From positions 32,749,149 through 32,813,148 of the forward strand of contig CM034240.1 of the NCBI GenBank assembly GCA_019916065.1: a stretch of DNA of 64,000 nucleotides. The letters are read 5' to 3'. Shown piece after piece: positions 21,148 through 32,843 of this stretch. The notes under the pieces were generated by a model that did no database searches, was not told where the DNA came from, and saw only the letters and a program-made list of their open reading frames with translations. Source of the DNA: Vitellaria paradoxa (lineage: Eukaryota > Streptophyta > Magnoliopsida > Ericales > Sapotaceae). The number at the start of each line of letters is the position of its first letter. Within the stretch, counting starts at the first letter, position 1. The translations under genes and the position numbers were made by a program.

Positions 21148-22645
21148 TGTGATTGGACTTCAATTGTTACACATTTATATATTTAATTACACCCTTACTT
21201 AGCACATAAATGATATAAATATTTGTGTTTTGTTCCCACTACTCAAATTTGAAGCATGTGTTGATTTTATACATAAAAGGAAGAAATCTAAGCCATTTTG
21301 AGGATACAAATGATATGACATGCAAGCACGGGATATATCAAAGTGCATTATATCGGTTGATTGGATGAAGAACTTTTACTTGCATTCAACACAAAGGGGT
21401 CAAAATCTTTAGTTTGGAGTTCTGGAAGCAGAGGACCATATTTGGATACGTAGATTGGCATATTCGAATATTATTGGTGACTGAATTACATTCTGGAGGG
21501 TAGTGCATTTCGAATATAGAGTTAAAGCATTCGAATGATTGGATATATCTTAATAATAGATTCCACATGACTGTAACCTCTCTATGTGACATGATCCTGA
21601 GATCACGAAATGGTAAATATGTAATTCAGGGGCGAACTGCATAACGGAATGAGGAATTTTCATAAGGAATGAGTAGAGAGAGAAGGGGAGACATCACACA
21701 TCCCACGCACATACACACAAGGGTTTTGGAAAGAAGGGAGCTCGGTTTTTATTTTTTTCTATTATTGCTGTAGGTTAGATTTTTAGTCTTAAATTTCAAT
21801 TTTCAATTTTAAGTTCAATACCTGTAATCAGATTTTAACTTCAGAGTATTTTTCAATTCCAGATGGGAATGTCTCAATTTCATCTTTCTAGTTGTGTTTC
21901 TAATTTTCTGAATATGAGCGGCTGAGTATTTCTTGGGCCATGACAAGGGCAATGTCCCTTCCAATGAACCTCAAGATACTGAGTTTCATGGTTTCACTTT
22001 GAGTTCTTTAATTACCAATTCAATTTGCATCTAAACACTCTAGGAATCATTGATTCAATACTCGATCAACACTAATTTGTATATCTTATCATGAGTTCAT
22101 AGGTGTTGCTTAACTTAAAACCCTTATGACAATCTTGTATGTGGGTTGCTAGACTTAGAACTCTTATTGTTCTTAAGATATGTTATGCACATTAAGTGCT
22201 TGATCCAAGTTTGTTTCAATCAAAATTAATTTTCTTAAAATCAGAGCAAATCGAATTGGTAATCCACAAACTCTTTGCATCTTAAGATTGATTTGGATTT
22301 GCATTGAACTTGTCTTGCCCAACTCTTTTACATCAGATTTTTAGTTAAATTCAACTTTTATCTTAGAAAATCATTTGAAAAACCACCAACATTCCAAATC
22401 ATATTTTCATTTCTGTTTTACATTCTTGTGAGCCTTTGTTTTGCTAATCAAATCCATTAGATTCAACCACTCTTTTGCTCCTTAGATCCCTGTGGAAATG
22501 ACCTGGTATTCACCAGTTTATTGTGCTTCAACTACACCTTGCACTTGGGGAGGTTTGACTTAATTTTCCTCACTCAACACTTTTAAAATCTGAAATTACA
22601 TCTGCATTTACATTTAAGAGTCAGGTAATTAAGCAATGACAAGCA
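21148..22645 (+). repeat. 3' LTR of Athila element A
   Basis: Starts TGTGATTGG directly after the G tract and ends ACAAGCA; 1498 bp. 21655-22645 matches 1-996. It has no GGGCGCCC cluster, unlike families X and Y. The following bases belong to a Tekay-type LTR. Confidence 0.92.
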
Positions 22646-23847
22646 ATAAGCCCAAGGTAGGAGGCCAAAATAAGCAAAGTTAGGAAAATGACCTAGGCTC
22701 GGTGGGCGCCCAAGCTGACACTCAGTCGTGCGCCCAAGGGGCTGGGCACCCATGTCCTGTGCGCGCAAGGGGGTTGGACACCCGATTGTGTCTCTCTCGC
22801 GCACCCACAGCTTGGTCCAAGTTACGGGTTTCATACTCTGTTTTCTAGTTTCTTGGTTTTTCACTCTTATGACAACAAATTGACCAAGTTTAAGTAAAAA
22901 TATATAAAATTTCATGTTTCTAACATCAACATAAGGTTCTTAGGCACCAAACAAAATTATCAATTTGAGTTTTCATCAACAAAAGTCAAGTTATGGATCA
23001 AAACGCCATTTTCACTCTTTTTCATATATATATATACATGTGTATAACTCCTGTTTTCTTCCATAAAGGTAACCAACATTTGAAAATGGTTTCTCTAGTA
23101 GCAATCTAGTCCTTGTCACGCATCACATATGTAAGAATGAGGCATTAAATCCCTACCTCAAGTTGTAAGAAGAGGGATCAACAAGGAGGTGTTTTGTGGT
23201 TCTAAGCTCTTAAGCTTTGATGGACTCAATCCCCTTTCTCCTTGATCCAAACTACAAATAAACCACATAAAAGAGTTCCTTGAGTGTTCAATTACACTCT
23301 CACAAGTTAGATTTGATTTTCATTTAGGTTAGAAGGACCTACCTTCAAATTTTCCACCCGGTTGCCTTTTCTTCTTCTTTCTTGTTCTTCCTTTGCTTCT
23401 TCACCCGATTCTTCCTCTCCCAACAATACCTCTCTCTCTCTCTCTTGCATTATATATACAAAAATATATATTTAACCAATATTTTAAGTCCCAAATAGTA
23501 GATTTCAAATTTCCAGTCACCCCTAGCTAGGTATAGGTATGAATAGGGTGAGGCTTGGCTGAAAAATGCAGAGCAACCTATACCTCTTAATTCTACTGCA
23601 CCTTGGGCGCCCAAGCCCTTCTCAGGTGTCCGCCCAACACCTTGGGTGCCCATGACATGTGCGCCCAAGGTAACCTCCTCCTACACACTTGCTAAAATGC
23701 CATCTTTTTATTGCCTAACTCATCTCTTTCAAAGTTCTCAACTCTAAAGCACTATTAATGATCCATTCCACTAAATTATCATAATATCCCTTCCAAAATA
23801 TACCAAAACCATAAATTTTGGTTAATACAAAAGTTCGAGGTATTATA
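22646..23847 (-). repeat. Tekay/Del-type LTR fragment, family Z (host of element A)
   Basis: Aligns with 36355-37463 of the solo LTR described below: the CAAGGTAGRAGGCC start, the GGGCGCCC cluster (22695-22810), CT-rich tracts, a second cluster (23595-23680), and the end GGTATTATA, where the better copy has GGTATTACA. The rest of this LTR lies left of the window because element A was inserted in it. On its own strand it would begin TATAATACC, a mutated TGTAATACC start. Confidence 0.8.
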
Positions 23848-23849
23848 GA

Positions 23850-25067
23850 AAATAGCCTTTCTGAATGAGAATTTAGAAAAAGATGTTTATATGGCTTAAC
23901 CTAAAGGTTTTTCAGTTGAAGGAAAGAAGCACATGGTGTAAACTAAGAAAGTCAATATATAGACTTAAACAAACATCACGACAATGATATCTTAAGTTTA
24001 ACGATAATATCATTTCATTTAGATTTAAGAAAAACACCGTTAATTGGTATATATATATCTGAAGGTCAATGGGAACAACTTTATATTTTTTATTCTATAT
24101 GTTAATGTTATTTTGTTTGCTGCTAATGATCTTGGCTTATTGCATGAGATCAAGAAATTTCTCTTTAAGAACTTTGAAATAAAAGATATAGGTGAGGCAT
24201 CCTATATGATAGGAATTGAAATATTCTGTGATAGATCACAAAGATATTAAGTTTGTCTCAAAAAACATATATTGATAAAGTTTTAGAGAGGTTTGGAATG
24301 GAAAAGTACTCTACAAGTGTTGTTCCAATTCAGAAAGGAGATAAGTTTAGTCTTAGGTAATGTCCAAAGAATGGATTGAAACGTACACAAATGGAAAAGA
24401 TTCCTTATGCATCCATTGTTGGAAGCTTGATGTATGTACAAACCTGTACTAGACCAAACATTAGTTTTACTGTTGGAATGCTAGGCAAACATCAAAGCAA
24501 TCCATGAATGGATCATTAGAAGGCTACAAAAAAAGTGTTAAGATACTTGCAAGGAACAAAAGATCACATGCTCACTTATAAGAGATTCAATTATCTTGAA
24601 GTGATAGGATATTCAGATTCAAATTTTGTTGGGTGTGTTGATACCAAAAATCCATATTTGGCTATTTGTTCCTTTTGGCTAAAGGAGCAATCTTGTTGAA
24701 AAGTGCAAAACAATCTATTATTGTTGCATCCACTACAGAGGTTGAGTTTGTGGCATGCTTTGAGGCCACAGTTCATGGATTATGATTGCAGAATTTTATT
24801 TCAGGACTTAGAATTGTTGACAGTATTGCCAAGTCACTAAAAATTTATTGTAATAACTCTATAGCAGTCTTCTTTTCTAAGAATGACAAGTATTTAACGG
24901 GTGCTAAACACATGGAATTAAAGTACTTTACCATTAAAGAAAAAGTTCAGAAACAAAAAGTGTCAATTAAGTATATTAGCACTAATCTTATGGTTATAAA
25001 TCCATTAATAGAAGGATTGCCACCAAGGACATTTAATGAGCATGTTGAAAGAATGGGCATTATGTGA
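23850..25067 (+). pseudogene. Ty1/copia pol remnant (RT-RNase H)
   Basis: The C-terminal part of a copia polyprotein, starting inside RT where the Tekay-type LTR was inserted (AFLNENLEKDVYMA near 23855). Next come the region of the catalytic YVDD, here reading YVNV at about 24095, then ANDLGLLHEIKKFL and GEASYMIGIEIF, PYASIVGSLMYVQTCTRPNI, and RNase H parts (VIGYSDSNFVGC, IVASTTEVEF, IYCNNSIAVFFSKNDKYLTG). The end is GLPPRTFNEHVERMGIM at 25067. Both catalytic aspartates of YVDD are lost, and many stops and frame changes occur. Copia is certain from the gene order and these motifs; the exact lineage is not. Confidence 0.9.
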
Positions 25068-25427
25068 TGTAATTAAAGATGATGTTTTATGATATTTACA
25101 ACTTTAACACTTTGAGGTCACTAAAGTATTTTTATTATTTCCTATTTTATTTAGCATACATGAATAAATTTTATAATGAATGACAGCAGAAATAGTCTTT
25201 CACTAGATATTATTGTTGGACCTTTATTTAAACTTCTCAATTATCAGTCATGTTATGTGGGAGTTAATGTTGCAGCACATAAAAGGAAGTGTGTGGATGT
25301 AATGATGTGCAACTGTATGACTCTTATTGACTTAGTGGTGCAACTAATATAAGAAAGGATTTAGTTTCTATTATATGTATCATGTTATATTATTAAATGA
25401 TAAAGTTAAAATATGGCACATGGACCA

Positions 25428-25977
25428 AGTGGGAGAACGTCATATTTATGTGGTCCACAAGCCTATTTTATAGTGATATATCTATTATAAATTATAATTA
25501 TATTTTAATAATTAAATATTGACTAAATCTTATTGGTCAGTGTCTAACAATTTTTAGTTTTATTAAACCACTCTGATGGATAGTGGTTATCATAGATATA
25601 TTTTAAATAAAAGATAAAACTAGTTATTCATTTCTCTACCCTATATATAATAGTACGCATCTTCCATCAGAACATAATAAGGTTTAAGGGAGAAAGAGAG
25701 AGAAACATAACCTACTTGATTAAAAGACTTTCCCACAAAATTAGATCAGAGAATATGCTATGGATCAAGGTATGTTTTTAACTTGTTAATTTAAATGTGA
25801 AAATTATAAGTTCAAAAGATTTTGGGATTATCGTTTATATAAATTAGGATTTTGTATATCATTAAATTTCCTTACAAAATACAAAATGATAGAGAGAGAA
25901 AGCGAGCGAGAGACTAGATACAAAAAGAGGGGGCTGAAACAGTTAGAGCTTTGTTGTTGTTATTGTGTGTTTATATA
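25428..25977 (+). repeat. Copia purine tract and start of its 3' LTR
   Basis: AAGTGGGAGAA (25428-25438) is a typical copia purine tract. The LTR should start right after it; the sequence reads CGTCATATTT, probably a mutated TG start. A TATA-like CCCTATATATAATAG lies near 25639-25653. The distal end is not clear: the Helitron at 25978 interrupts or follows it. Confidence 0.55.
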
Positions 25978-26473
25978 TCTATATAATAAGACAGGATGGT
26001 TTTTGAAAATATCCCTCTCATAAATTAAGATCCAACAGTTAAAAATTATTTTTACTTATATTTAATGATTGAGATCATTTTTATATTTTAACTTCCTACT
26101 TAATTCTTATTTTAGTAGACCACATGACTATTTATCTCACAAAACGGTTTAGGCATGTTAAATTTGACCATATTTTAGTAAACCCTATTGCCAACATAAA
26201 TTCTACCTAATTATGGTTTTCAAGAAGTTAAACATTCCAAATTAAAGTATCATAATTTGTATTTTCTTTTATGGTGCTTATTAATAATTAATTGGGGAGA
26301 GAGAGAGATTACAACATATATAGTAGATGCTAGGGCCTAGAGTTTAAAAAAAAAATTAAAACACACAAATTATCATAGTTTTTTCAACTTGAACTTTTTG
26401 TCCAAAGTTTTAACTATATAAGAGACTTAATAGAAATTTTTTTCAGAGTGCCGTAGGCACGGGTTATTACTAG
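25978..26473 (+). mobile_element. Short non-autonomous Helitron
   Basis: 5' end TCTATATAATAAGACAGG, a common plant Helitron start. 3' end: hairpin GTGCC-GTA-GGCAC (26448-26460), then GGGTTATTACTAG ending in CTAG. It sits between A (25977) and T (26474), the expected AT target with no duplication. 496 bp, no coding capacity, so it would use Rep/helicase from an autonomous copy. Confidence 0.87.
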
Positions 26474-27317
26474 TATATCTATATTTTATAAATTATATTT
26501 AAGCTCTATTTACAGCTTTAAAATTTTTTGAAAAATTCTAAAAAATTTTAAAAGTTTTTAACTCTTTTCCAATCAAATTTCTCCACATGTCACTTTTTAC
26601 ATCAATTTTTAATTTGTTTTGAACTTTTTTGAAACTCCAAACGTCACCTTAAATAATAAAATATTTTGTAAAAATTATATTTTTAAATTTCAGGCCGAGC
26701 TGCTCTCGAGCCAAGCTTAACACATGCCGCGAAAACTTTTCCAACCTACAAAAAAATTCATACCCTAAATTACAACAATAGGCTTAGGTAAGTCTTGTGC
26801 ATATGGGCCATTGTCCACCCCTCATTACAGAGCAAATATTTGGGATGAAAGATCCCTAGGCTTAAAGCCTGATCATAAGATAAAGATTGTGAATATTTAG
26901 CCCACTAAACTAAGCCGCTTATCAACGTTTAACACTTATAATTATAGATGGAATTGAGTTGAGCTGAATGAAATTTTAACGTATTTGAACTCCACTTGAA
27001 TAATTAGTAGTAAGCTTGAGTTTGTGCTTTTGTATTGCTTGAGCTTAACTCAACAAAAAATAATTTGGGATTAAGTTTGATTCGTGAATAGTTTGATTAA
27101 CCAAAATGACATTATTTTAATCTAAAATATTATAATCCAAAATGAATAACTTTACTAAATTAAAACAATATCATTTCATCAAATAAAAATGTCATTACTT
27201 TTGTCTAAAATATTATAATATATGGTGTGTCAAAAATTCAACCAAACAAGTTATCGATGCAGTTTATCAGTACTTTGTGATACGTTGAATCTAGTTGCCT
27301 TGCTTATGTAACCCTAG
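26474..27317. other. AT-rich sequence, no feature recognised
   Basis: Mostly AT-rich with A/T runs. 26540-26650 shares words (CACATGTCACTTTTTACATCAATTTTT) with the small MITE region near 53850, but its terminal repeats could not be delimited. No coding sequence is seen. Confidence 0.4.
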
Positions 27318-27691
27318 GGCCACATTTGAGATTAATACTTGGGATTAGAGTGTATGTCCGTGGAATCCACTCTAATCTTGTTTTGGTTAGAAAAATTAGG
27401 AGGGGATTATGAGTGTTATGGGATTGATTATACCCCAAAATGGGGTATAAGTAATATGGTATTACTTATACTTTACCTTCAGATTTGTTTTTCACCAAAA
27501 TCTAAAGATTCAAAATTATTTCTTGTTACATCACATATCAAATCACATTTTTTATTTCACTTTATATCTCACAAACCAAACACTAAAAAAATAATTCCAT
27601 ATAAAAAAAATCTCATATTATATCAAATCCCAAATATTATTTCATAATATTACTTACACCCCATTATCCAACCTCTTAATCAAATGTAGCC
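27318..27691. mobile_element. Harbinger-like MITE
   Basis: Terminal inverted repeats GGCCACATTTGA (left) and TCAAATGTAGCC (right) with one mismatch. TAG lies on both sides (27315-27317 and 27692-27694), a 3-bp duplication as in the PIF/Harbinger group, whose usual target is TWA. 374 bp. The open frame inside (27339-27647) is accidental. Confidence 0.65.
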
Positions 27692-27700
27692 TAGGTACTT

Positions 27701-27758
27701 TTTTTTTTTTTTTTTTATAACGAGAAAAATCACTTAGCGATTTTACTAATTGAACTAA
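27701..27758 (-). mobile_element. Very short SINE copy with 11-bp TSD
   Basis: CCTAGGTACTT occurs at 27690-27700 and 27759-27769. Between them, read on the minus strand, are TTAGTTCAATTAGT (box A-like), about 30 further bases, and a poly(A) tail (T run at 27701-27716 in plus view). A long target duplication plus a poly(A) tail indicates L1-type retroposition. At about 58 bp including the tail it is a fragment, or a tiny RNA-derived retrocopy. Confidence 0.6.
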
Positions 27759-27769
27759 CCTAGGTACTT

Positions 27770-28144
27770 ATCCTTTCACTCTCCAAACACTTGGAACAAA
27801 TTGCCGATGAAGTAGGGCGTGGCCGATTAAATTTAGAGTTTTACCCAAAATAGTACTGCATCAAAAGTACGAGTCTCGTATAACATGTAAATTCTATCTT
27901 GACGGTTAGTTTACTTATATATAGCCAAAACTAAACCTACAATCAGCACTCCGACTACTTGAACCAACTTCAATCGTGGTTAGGAATTATGTAGGAGTGA
28001 GGAGCAAGTAGGACTTATCTTTGTTAGTATATTGCCAGGTGTCTCACTATCTTAAAATCAAAATATTAGGATAAGAACTCATTTGATGCTTGTCCCATGC
28101 ACTTGTTTAATTTGACCATCTCCTACTGTCCCCTAACCCAATAT
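27770..28144. other. Intergenic sequence, nothing recognised
   Basis: No coding, RNA or terminal-repeat signal could be supported here on either strand. Confidence 0.35.
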
Positions 28145-28690
28145 TTTAAAAGCCGGACCATTCATCGAACTAGAAAGAGGATTGAGTTGCGGGTTAATAG
28201 TTTAACCATTGGTTCAACTGAAATCGAACCGGAGTTAAACCGTGATTCATAAATATATTTGAATATATAAATGAAATATCAAAATATGTTAGAATTACGT
28301 AATGATTCTAAAAACTGATATTTTCTACATATTCTTCTACTTTGTTGTGTTTTACTAATAAAAAGTGTCAATAAAAAGTGTCCTAAAATAAAATCACTCA
28401 AAACTAACATATTATGTAAGTAAAACCAAGTAAAAGTATAAAATAATAATTATTAGTGATTTAGTAGGAAAATAGTACTTTGTCACAAAATTGACCCAGG
28501 TTTAATTCTAAATAAGTGTATATTATTTTTTTTATTTTACAATTCAAAAATAAAAAAAGGCTGGTTCGTAAAAATCGACACCGATTCACCGATTCAATCA
28601 CTGAGTTACCGATTTTTCGATTTGAAGTTCAAACGGCCGACTGGACCGTTTGTTGGACCGGTCGAGGATCCAACCGGTTCCTTCATTCAT
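28145..28690. repeat. CCGG/CGGTT-rich repeat, probably an old transposon piece
   Basis: Both edges are rich in CCGGAC and AACCGGTT-type words (AAAGCCGGACCATTCATCGAAC on the left; GACCGGTCGAGGATCCAACCGG on the right) around an AT-rich middle. Opposed CGGTT words are common in plant foldback and Mutator-like elements. Ends and target duplication could not be fixed. Confidence 0.35.
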
Positions 28691-29074
28691 GATTACAGAT
28701 CATGGGTGAGGGCTTGATCAGAAAAAATTCTTGCTCGTATGCCATTGGAATCATCTAGACTGTTTTTTTCTATAACATCATTTCTGACACCACCTATGAT
28801 ATTAGCAACAGCAACCATTTAATAGCGTCATTCAAATGTCCCGTGGATGAAATATTTATAAGTCTTACTTAACAAAAGTTAAATTATCTATTAATTAACT
28901 ACTTATCAAATCTGCTATTCGGAACTTAATTGTCAATTAGGATGACATATTTACATTATATTTAAATTCATTAGTTAATTGTTATAATTTTAAATGTTAA
29001 GATATTATTATTTATTTCCTTCTTTTGTAGCCCGTTTAATATATAAATTGTAAACTAATATTACATTGTACTAA

Positions 29075-29874
29075 AGAAATGTTTGTTTTAGAGGTAACCA
29101 AAGATAAATTTTATTAGTAATTTTTATCTTCTATTACATCAGCTTATAGGAGGAGGGCAACAATTTCTTTAAAGAAAACAATTACTCTCATATGGGAGAA
29201 AATTTTTACCCTTTTTCTCATTAGCCCCTTAAAACAATTTTTTACACCCCTATAAAATGTTAGGTAACGTTCTCTACAAATAATTATAATAAATATTATA
29301 AAATAATAATTTATTTAATCAAACTTAATTTAATTAATTATGAATTTATCAAAATAATATTTAATAAATAATAATTTATTATTTTATTTTATTAAATTAA
29401 TATTATTGAAATATTAATTTATGACTAAAATTATTTATTTTCTAAAATTAAAATTAATGTTTAATAAATAATAATTACTTGTTAACATAATTTATTTTAT
29501 CAAAATATTTTACTAAATGAAAATTGTTTTCTCAAAAATAATAATTTACTATACTATGTATTATATTAATATAATTTTTTAAAATTAGTAATTTATTTAA
29601 TATTTTTATTTAAAATTATATATTTTTATTAAAATTAATTATTATTAAAATAACAATTATTATGATAATTTATATTATAATATTTTAGTAAGGTTAAATA
29701 TGAACTTTTATCCCTTTATCAATTTACACTCATTCCAAACATAACTAACTTTTAAGACTTCAAAATTTTTAATATTTCAAACATAATATAATTATTAAAG
29801 GATAATATTTACTTTCTCAGTTTAAACATAAATATTTTTACTACTGAGTTTTTTACCTCGCACCAAACATTCCC
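29075..29874. mobile_element. AT-rich Harbinger-like MITE
   Basis: Diverged terminal inverted repeats (left AGAAATGTTTG ... AGAGGTAAC; right, reverse complement GGGAATGTTTGGTGCGAGGTAA) and TAA on each side (29072-29074, 29875-29877). About 800 bp, very AT-rich, no coding. TAA duplication fits PIF/Harbinger. The inverted repeats are imperfect. Confidence 0.5.
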
Positions 29875-30297
29875 TAAAACTAATATAATTGAAATATACT
29901 ATACAAATTCTACTAATTTAACTTAAAGGTTTTTTTAGAACTTTTATCATACAAAATTTAGAATAAATTACACTTGCCTCCCCTCAATATTTAGGTAATT
30001 ATATTTTCCATCCTTAATATTTAAAAATTAAACTTACCTCTATTCAATTAATTAACAATTAAAACTTGATAGAAAAAATCAAAGTAAACAAAATTTTAAA
30101 TATTTTTTCCTATTCATCTCTCTCCCTCTCTTTCACATAGTTTTTTTTACATAAATTTTCAAAAACAAATAAAAAACAAGAACAACAAATTTTTGGAGAT
30201 TTTTGTTATAGAAAAAAATATTTATACTGATTCTTCATTGTCTTTTTCTAAAATGACCAAAGTTACCTTATTACATTTTATACTTCTTTTAAGTACT

Positions 30298-30720
30298 CAC
30301 TACTGGAAATAGGCATTTTAGCAACCGCCAAACAATAAAGCGATCGCAGAAACTATTAGCGACCGCAAGGCGACCACCTAGGGAGAGTCGCAATTGTCTC
30401 GTTGCTAAAAAGATTTGGCGACTGCCTGAGCGGTCACTAGAATATTTGCGACGGCACCAGCGATCGCGTGTCGCAGAAAGGTCAGACTATTAGTGACCGC
30501 CTTTCCAAAAGTAGTCGCTGTTTATCTCCCACTAAAACAGGTACAAGTGGCGCCAAATGACGTGTAGTATTACGGCGGTCACTAGTATTTTAAAGCGGTT
30601 GCTGTTACTTACTCCGAGAAAGATTGGCCATTTGTCGCCTAAGAATTAGTGATCGCTCGTTTATTTTAGCGACTGCTTTTAGCGGTCGCAATAAATTTAT
30701 AATAACTTTGTTTTAAATTT
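30298..30720. repeat. Left subterminal repeats of the CACTA element
   Basis: Many direct and inverted copies of an AGCGACCGC-type word. In En/Spm such short subterminal repeats bind the TNPA-type protein. The same words recur in the right terminal region. Confidence 0.8.
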
Positions 30721-31264
30721 GATTTTTATTTTCTATAAATCTCATTATTTAAATTACTTATTTAATAATTGTTTATTTTTTGTATTATTTATTTATAATA
30801 ATTATTTATTACAATTATTATTTATTTATAACTAGTTAGTTATTTATAATAACTATTATAAATATTTATTTATTGTATTTATTTATCTATAAATATTTAC
30901 TTCGAATTTAATTTAATTTAATTATATGAGTTAATTTGCACATGTAACTAAAAAAGTTTTGCATAAAAGCAAACAAACATGATTCCTAATTATGATTATA
31001 TATACAAAAATAATATCAAATTAGATTACAATTAAAAGAAAATTTTATTATATATCAATGTTCAAAATACAAAAACTAAAACATATACAAATGCACTGAT
31101 CAAAATATATACAAATGGCTCCTAATCATCCTAATCCAGTTCAAAAGGGCCAGCTGCCATCGTCCGGATCCTACAATGGAACAATAACGAAATTAGAATG
31201 TGATAAGAAGACATGAATAAATAAATTTATAAAATTTTAATTAGTAATAGTAACGAAAAATAAA

Positions 31265-32843
31265 ATTTTTAACCTGAGGAGGAGGAGGTGGATGGCTCTG
31301 ACTCTGAGATAGTGCCTCTCCATCTCAGCCATCATCTCGGTCTGAAGTGACGTCTCTCACGCATCCATCTCAGCTCGAAGGGTCTGGAGCAGATCCTGGT
31401 CGCGACATCTGGCTTGAGAAGATGATTCTGCTCGTGCGATGGACCGGCATAGAATACCCGTGCCCCGCATAAGTGTGTATCCATGACTATTGTGTCTGAC
31501 GATAGAGAAAAATATCTGATCCCTCCTCTCCTCGGACTCCCTCTCATCCGACGGCAGCTCGTCTAGACTTGCATTAAACTGAGTCTAATGGAAACAAGCC
31601 GAGATGGAAAAACAAGATAAGTAACTACATTATCTAAAGCAAAATTAAACTATATGTTCATTGGGCAAAATATTAAAATTAATTACCTATATGGCCTAAA
31701 CCTCCGGTGAATCAATACGTCGAGTCACCAACCACATGGACATCTGATCTGTCCTCAAACTCCCATCTGTCCTCTGTTGAAAGGTAAATTATATGTTAAT
31801 AATTTATTATGATAAGATATGAAAATAAAAAAGTCACAATTGGCGTGGTAGGCTAATGTTTTTACCTCGTGACGAACCTAAGAAAAGTGTCGAGTCCCCT
31901 CCTTGTGGCTGGGGCCCTGCATCCCTCGATTTCGCGAGTTCCTCTCGGCCTCCGCCTATTTTAAGTTTTCCTCGATTAGTTTTTGTGATTTACTCTTTAT
32001 AACATCAAAACTTAAGAAAAAATTCAACTCGCAATCTACTCACCTGTGCCTTGGGGCTCGACCATTACCTAACGAGCTCAGCCCACTGGTGGGGAAGAAT
32101 GCCCAGTGGGACATGCAGGAAGATGTCAGGGTCATTCTCATAACCTTTCAGTATTTCTCTTTAATCTTATTTTTATGATCCTTCTACATCTTCCGACACT
32201 TGGCGAACATAACGTCCCGAAAGTCTAGAGGAACATCAACTACATTGGCCTAAAAATGACAAATTATAGAATATTATTTATATTACAAGTTTCAGCATAG
32301 AAACCACGTATAAATGAAATTGGAAAATTTCATAACTGCACCTCGGTCCATAGACCCTCCAACGTAGAATCTGGGAAACAATCCCACTCGAGGGTGGTCA
32401 ATGGGAATCTGATCGGATTCTGGACCAAATGTCCGAGCTATGAAATAAGAGACCGTCCATCCTTCCCCACTGGATGGAGCGTATCATCCCACTATACGGT
32501 TATCCACTGAGACCCGCAGTTCCACTGCGGCAATCCCTTCAAGGGCCCTCTGCCGGACCTCGAAGGCCTGCTCGAAGTGGGGGAATCTGTTACAAATAAA
32601 ATGTTAAGTGATAAGTTTTTACGGAATAACTATTGTTAATGAATAAGATAAAATCTTAAATTGATGAACTTTACCTGCCTCTGTATAGCCAGACACTGAA
32701 GGTGCCTGACTGTGTGTCGAAGGATGTGCGGACATGGGGGCTGATGGTGGGACAACATTTGCTGAGCTACTGCCTGCATAGGATAGGCTAAGGTGCTCAG
32801 CCATTGTCCTAGGACCAGTCGTGCTCCTAGAGCGTCCGAACAT
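31265..32843 (-). pseudogene. Second CACTA gene, Transposase_24-like (broken)
   Basis: Downstream gene of the CACTA element, in the place of TNPA/TNP1. An ATG at 32843 starts MFGRSRSTTGPRTMAEH, a Ser/Pro-rich N-terminus. AG|GTAAAG near 32684 and a TTTGTAACAG acceptor near 32590 suggest an intron. The next parts read FPHFEQAFEVRQRALEG and SGEGWTVSYFIARTFGP, then PLDFRDVMFAKCRKM after an apparent TTTTTAG acceptor near 32250. After a frame change come NDPDIFLHVPLGILPHQWAELVR, here split as DIFLHVPLGILP and HQWAELVR, and SMWLVTRRIDSPEV, the layout of the Transposase_24 family. In-frame stops occur. The product would bind the subterminal repeats by analogy with TNPA. Confidence 0.65.

Larger units (their letters stand above)
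1..22645 (+). mobile_element. Athila-type Ty3/gypsy retrotransposon A, hosting nested insertions
   Basis: Plus-strand LTR element. The right LTR (21148-22645) repeats the sequence at 1-996, so the left LTR begins about 500 bp before the window. Order: LTR, tRNA-Asp primer site, gag, a 10.4 kb minus-strand insertion (2864-13220), protease, RT, RNase H, integrase, long spacer, 3' ORF, long spacer, purine tract, LTR. This order, the tRNA-Asp primer site and the ORF after integrase are typical of the Athila clade. All genes carry stops or frameshifts, so it is a dead copy. By eye the two LTRs differ by a few percent. It is inserted in a Tekay-type LTR whose right part resumes at 22646; ATAAG (22646-22650) would be the right target duplication, and its partner lies outside the window. 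Confidence 0.9.

Noticed and set aside
26480..26655. MITE related to the one at 53775
   Set aside because: Shares internal words, but no inverted termini or target duplication could be found.
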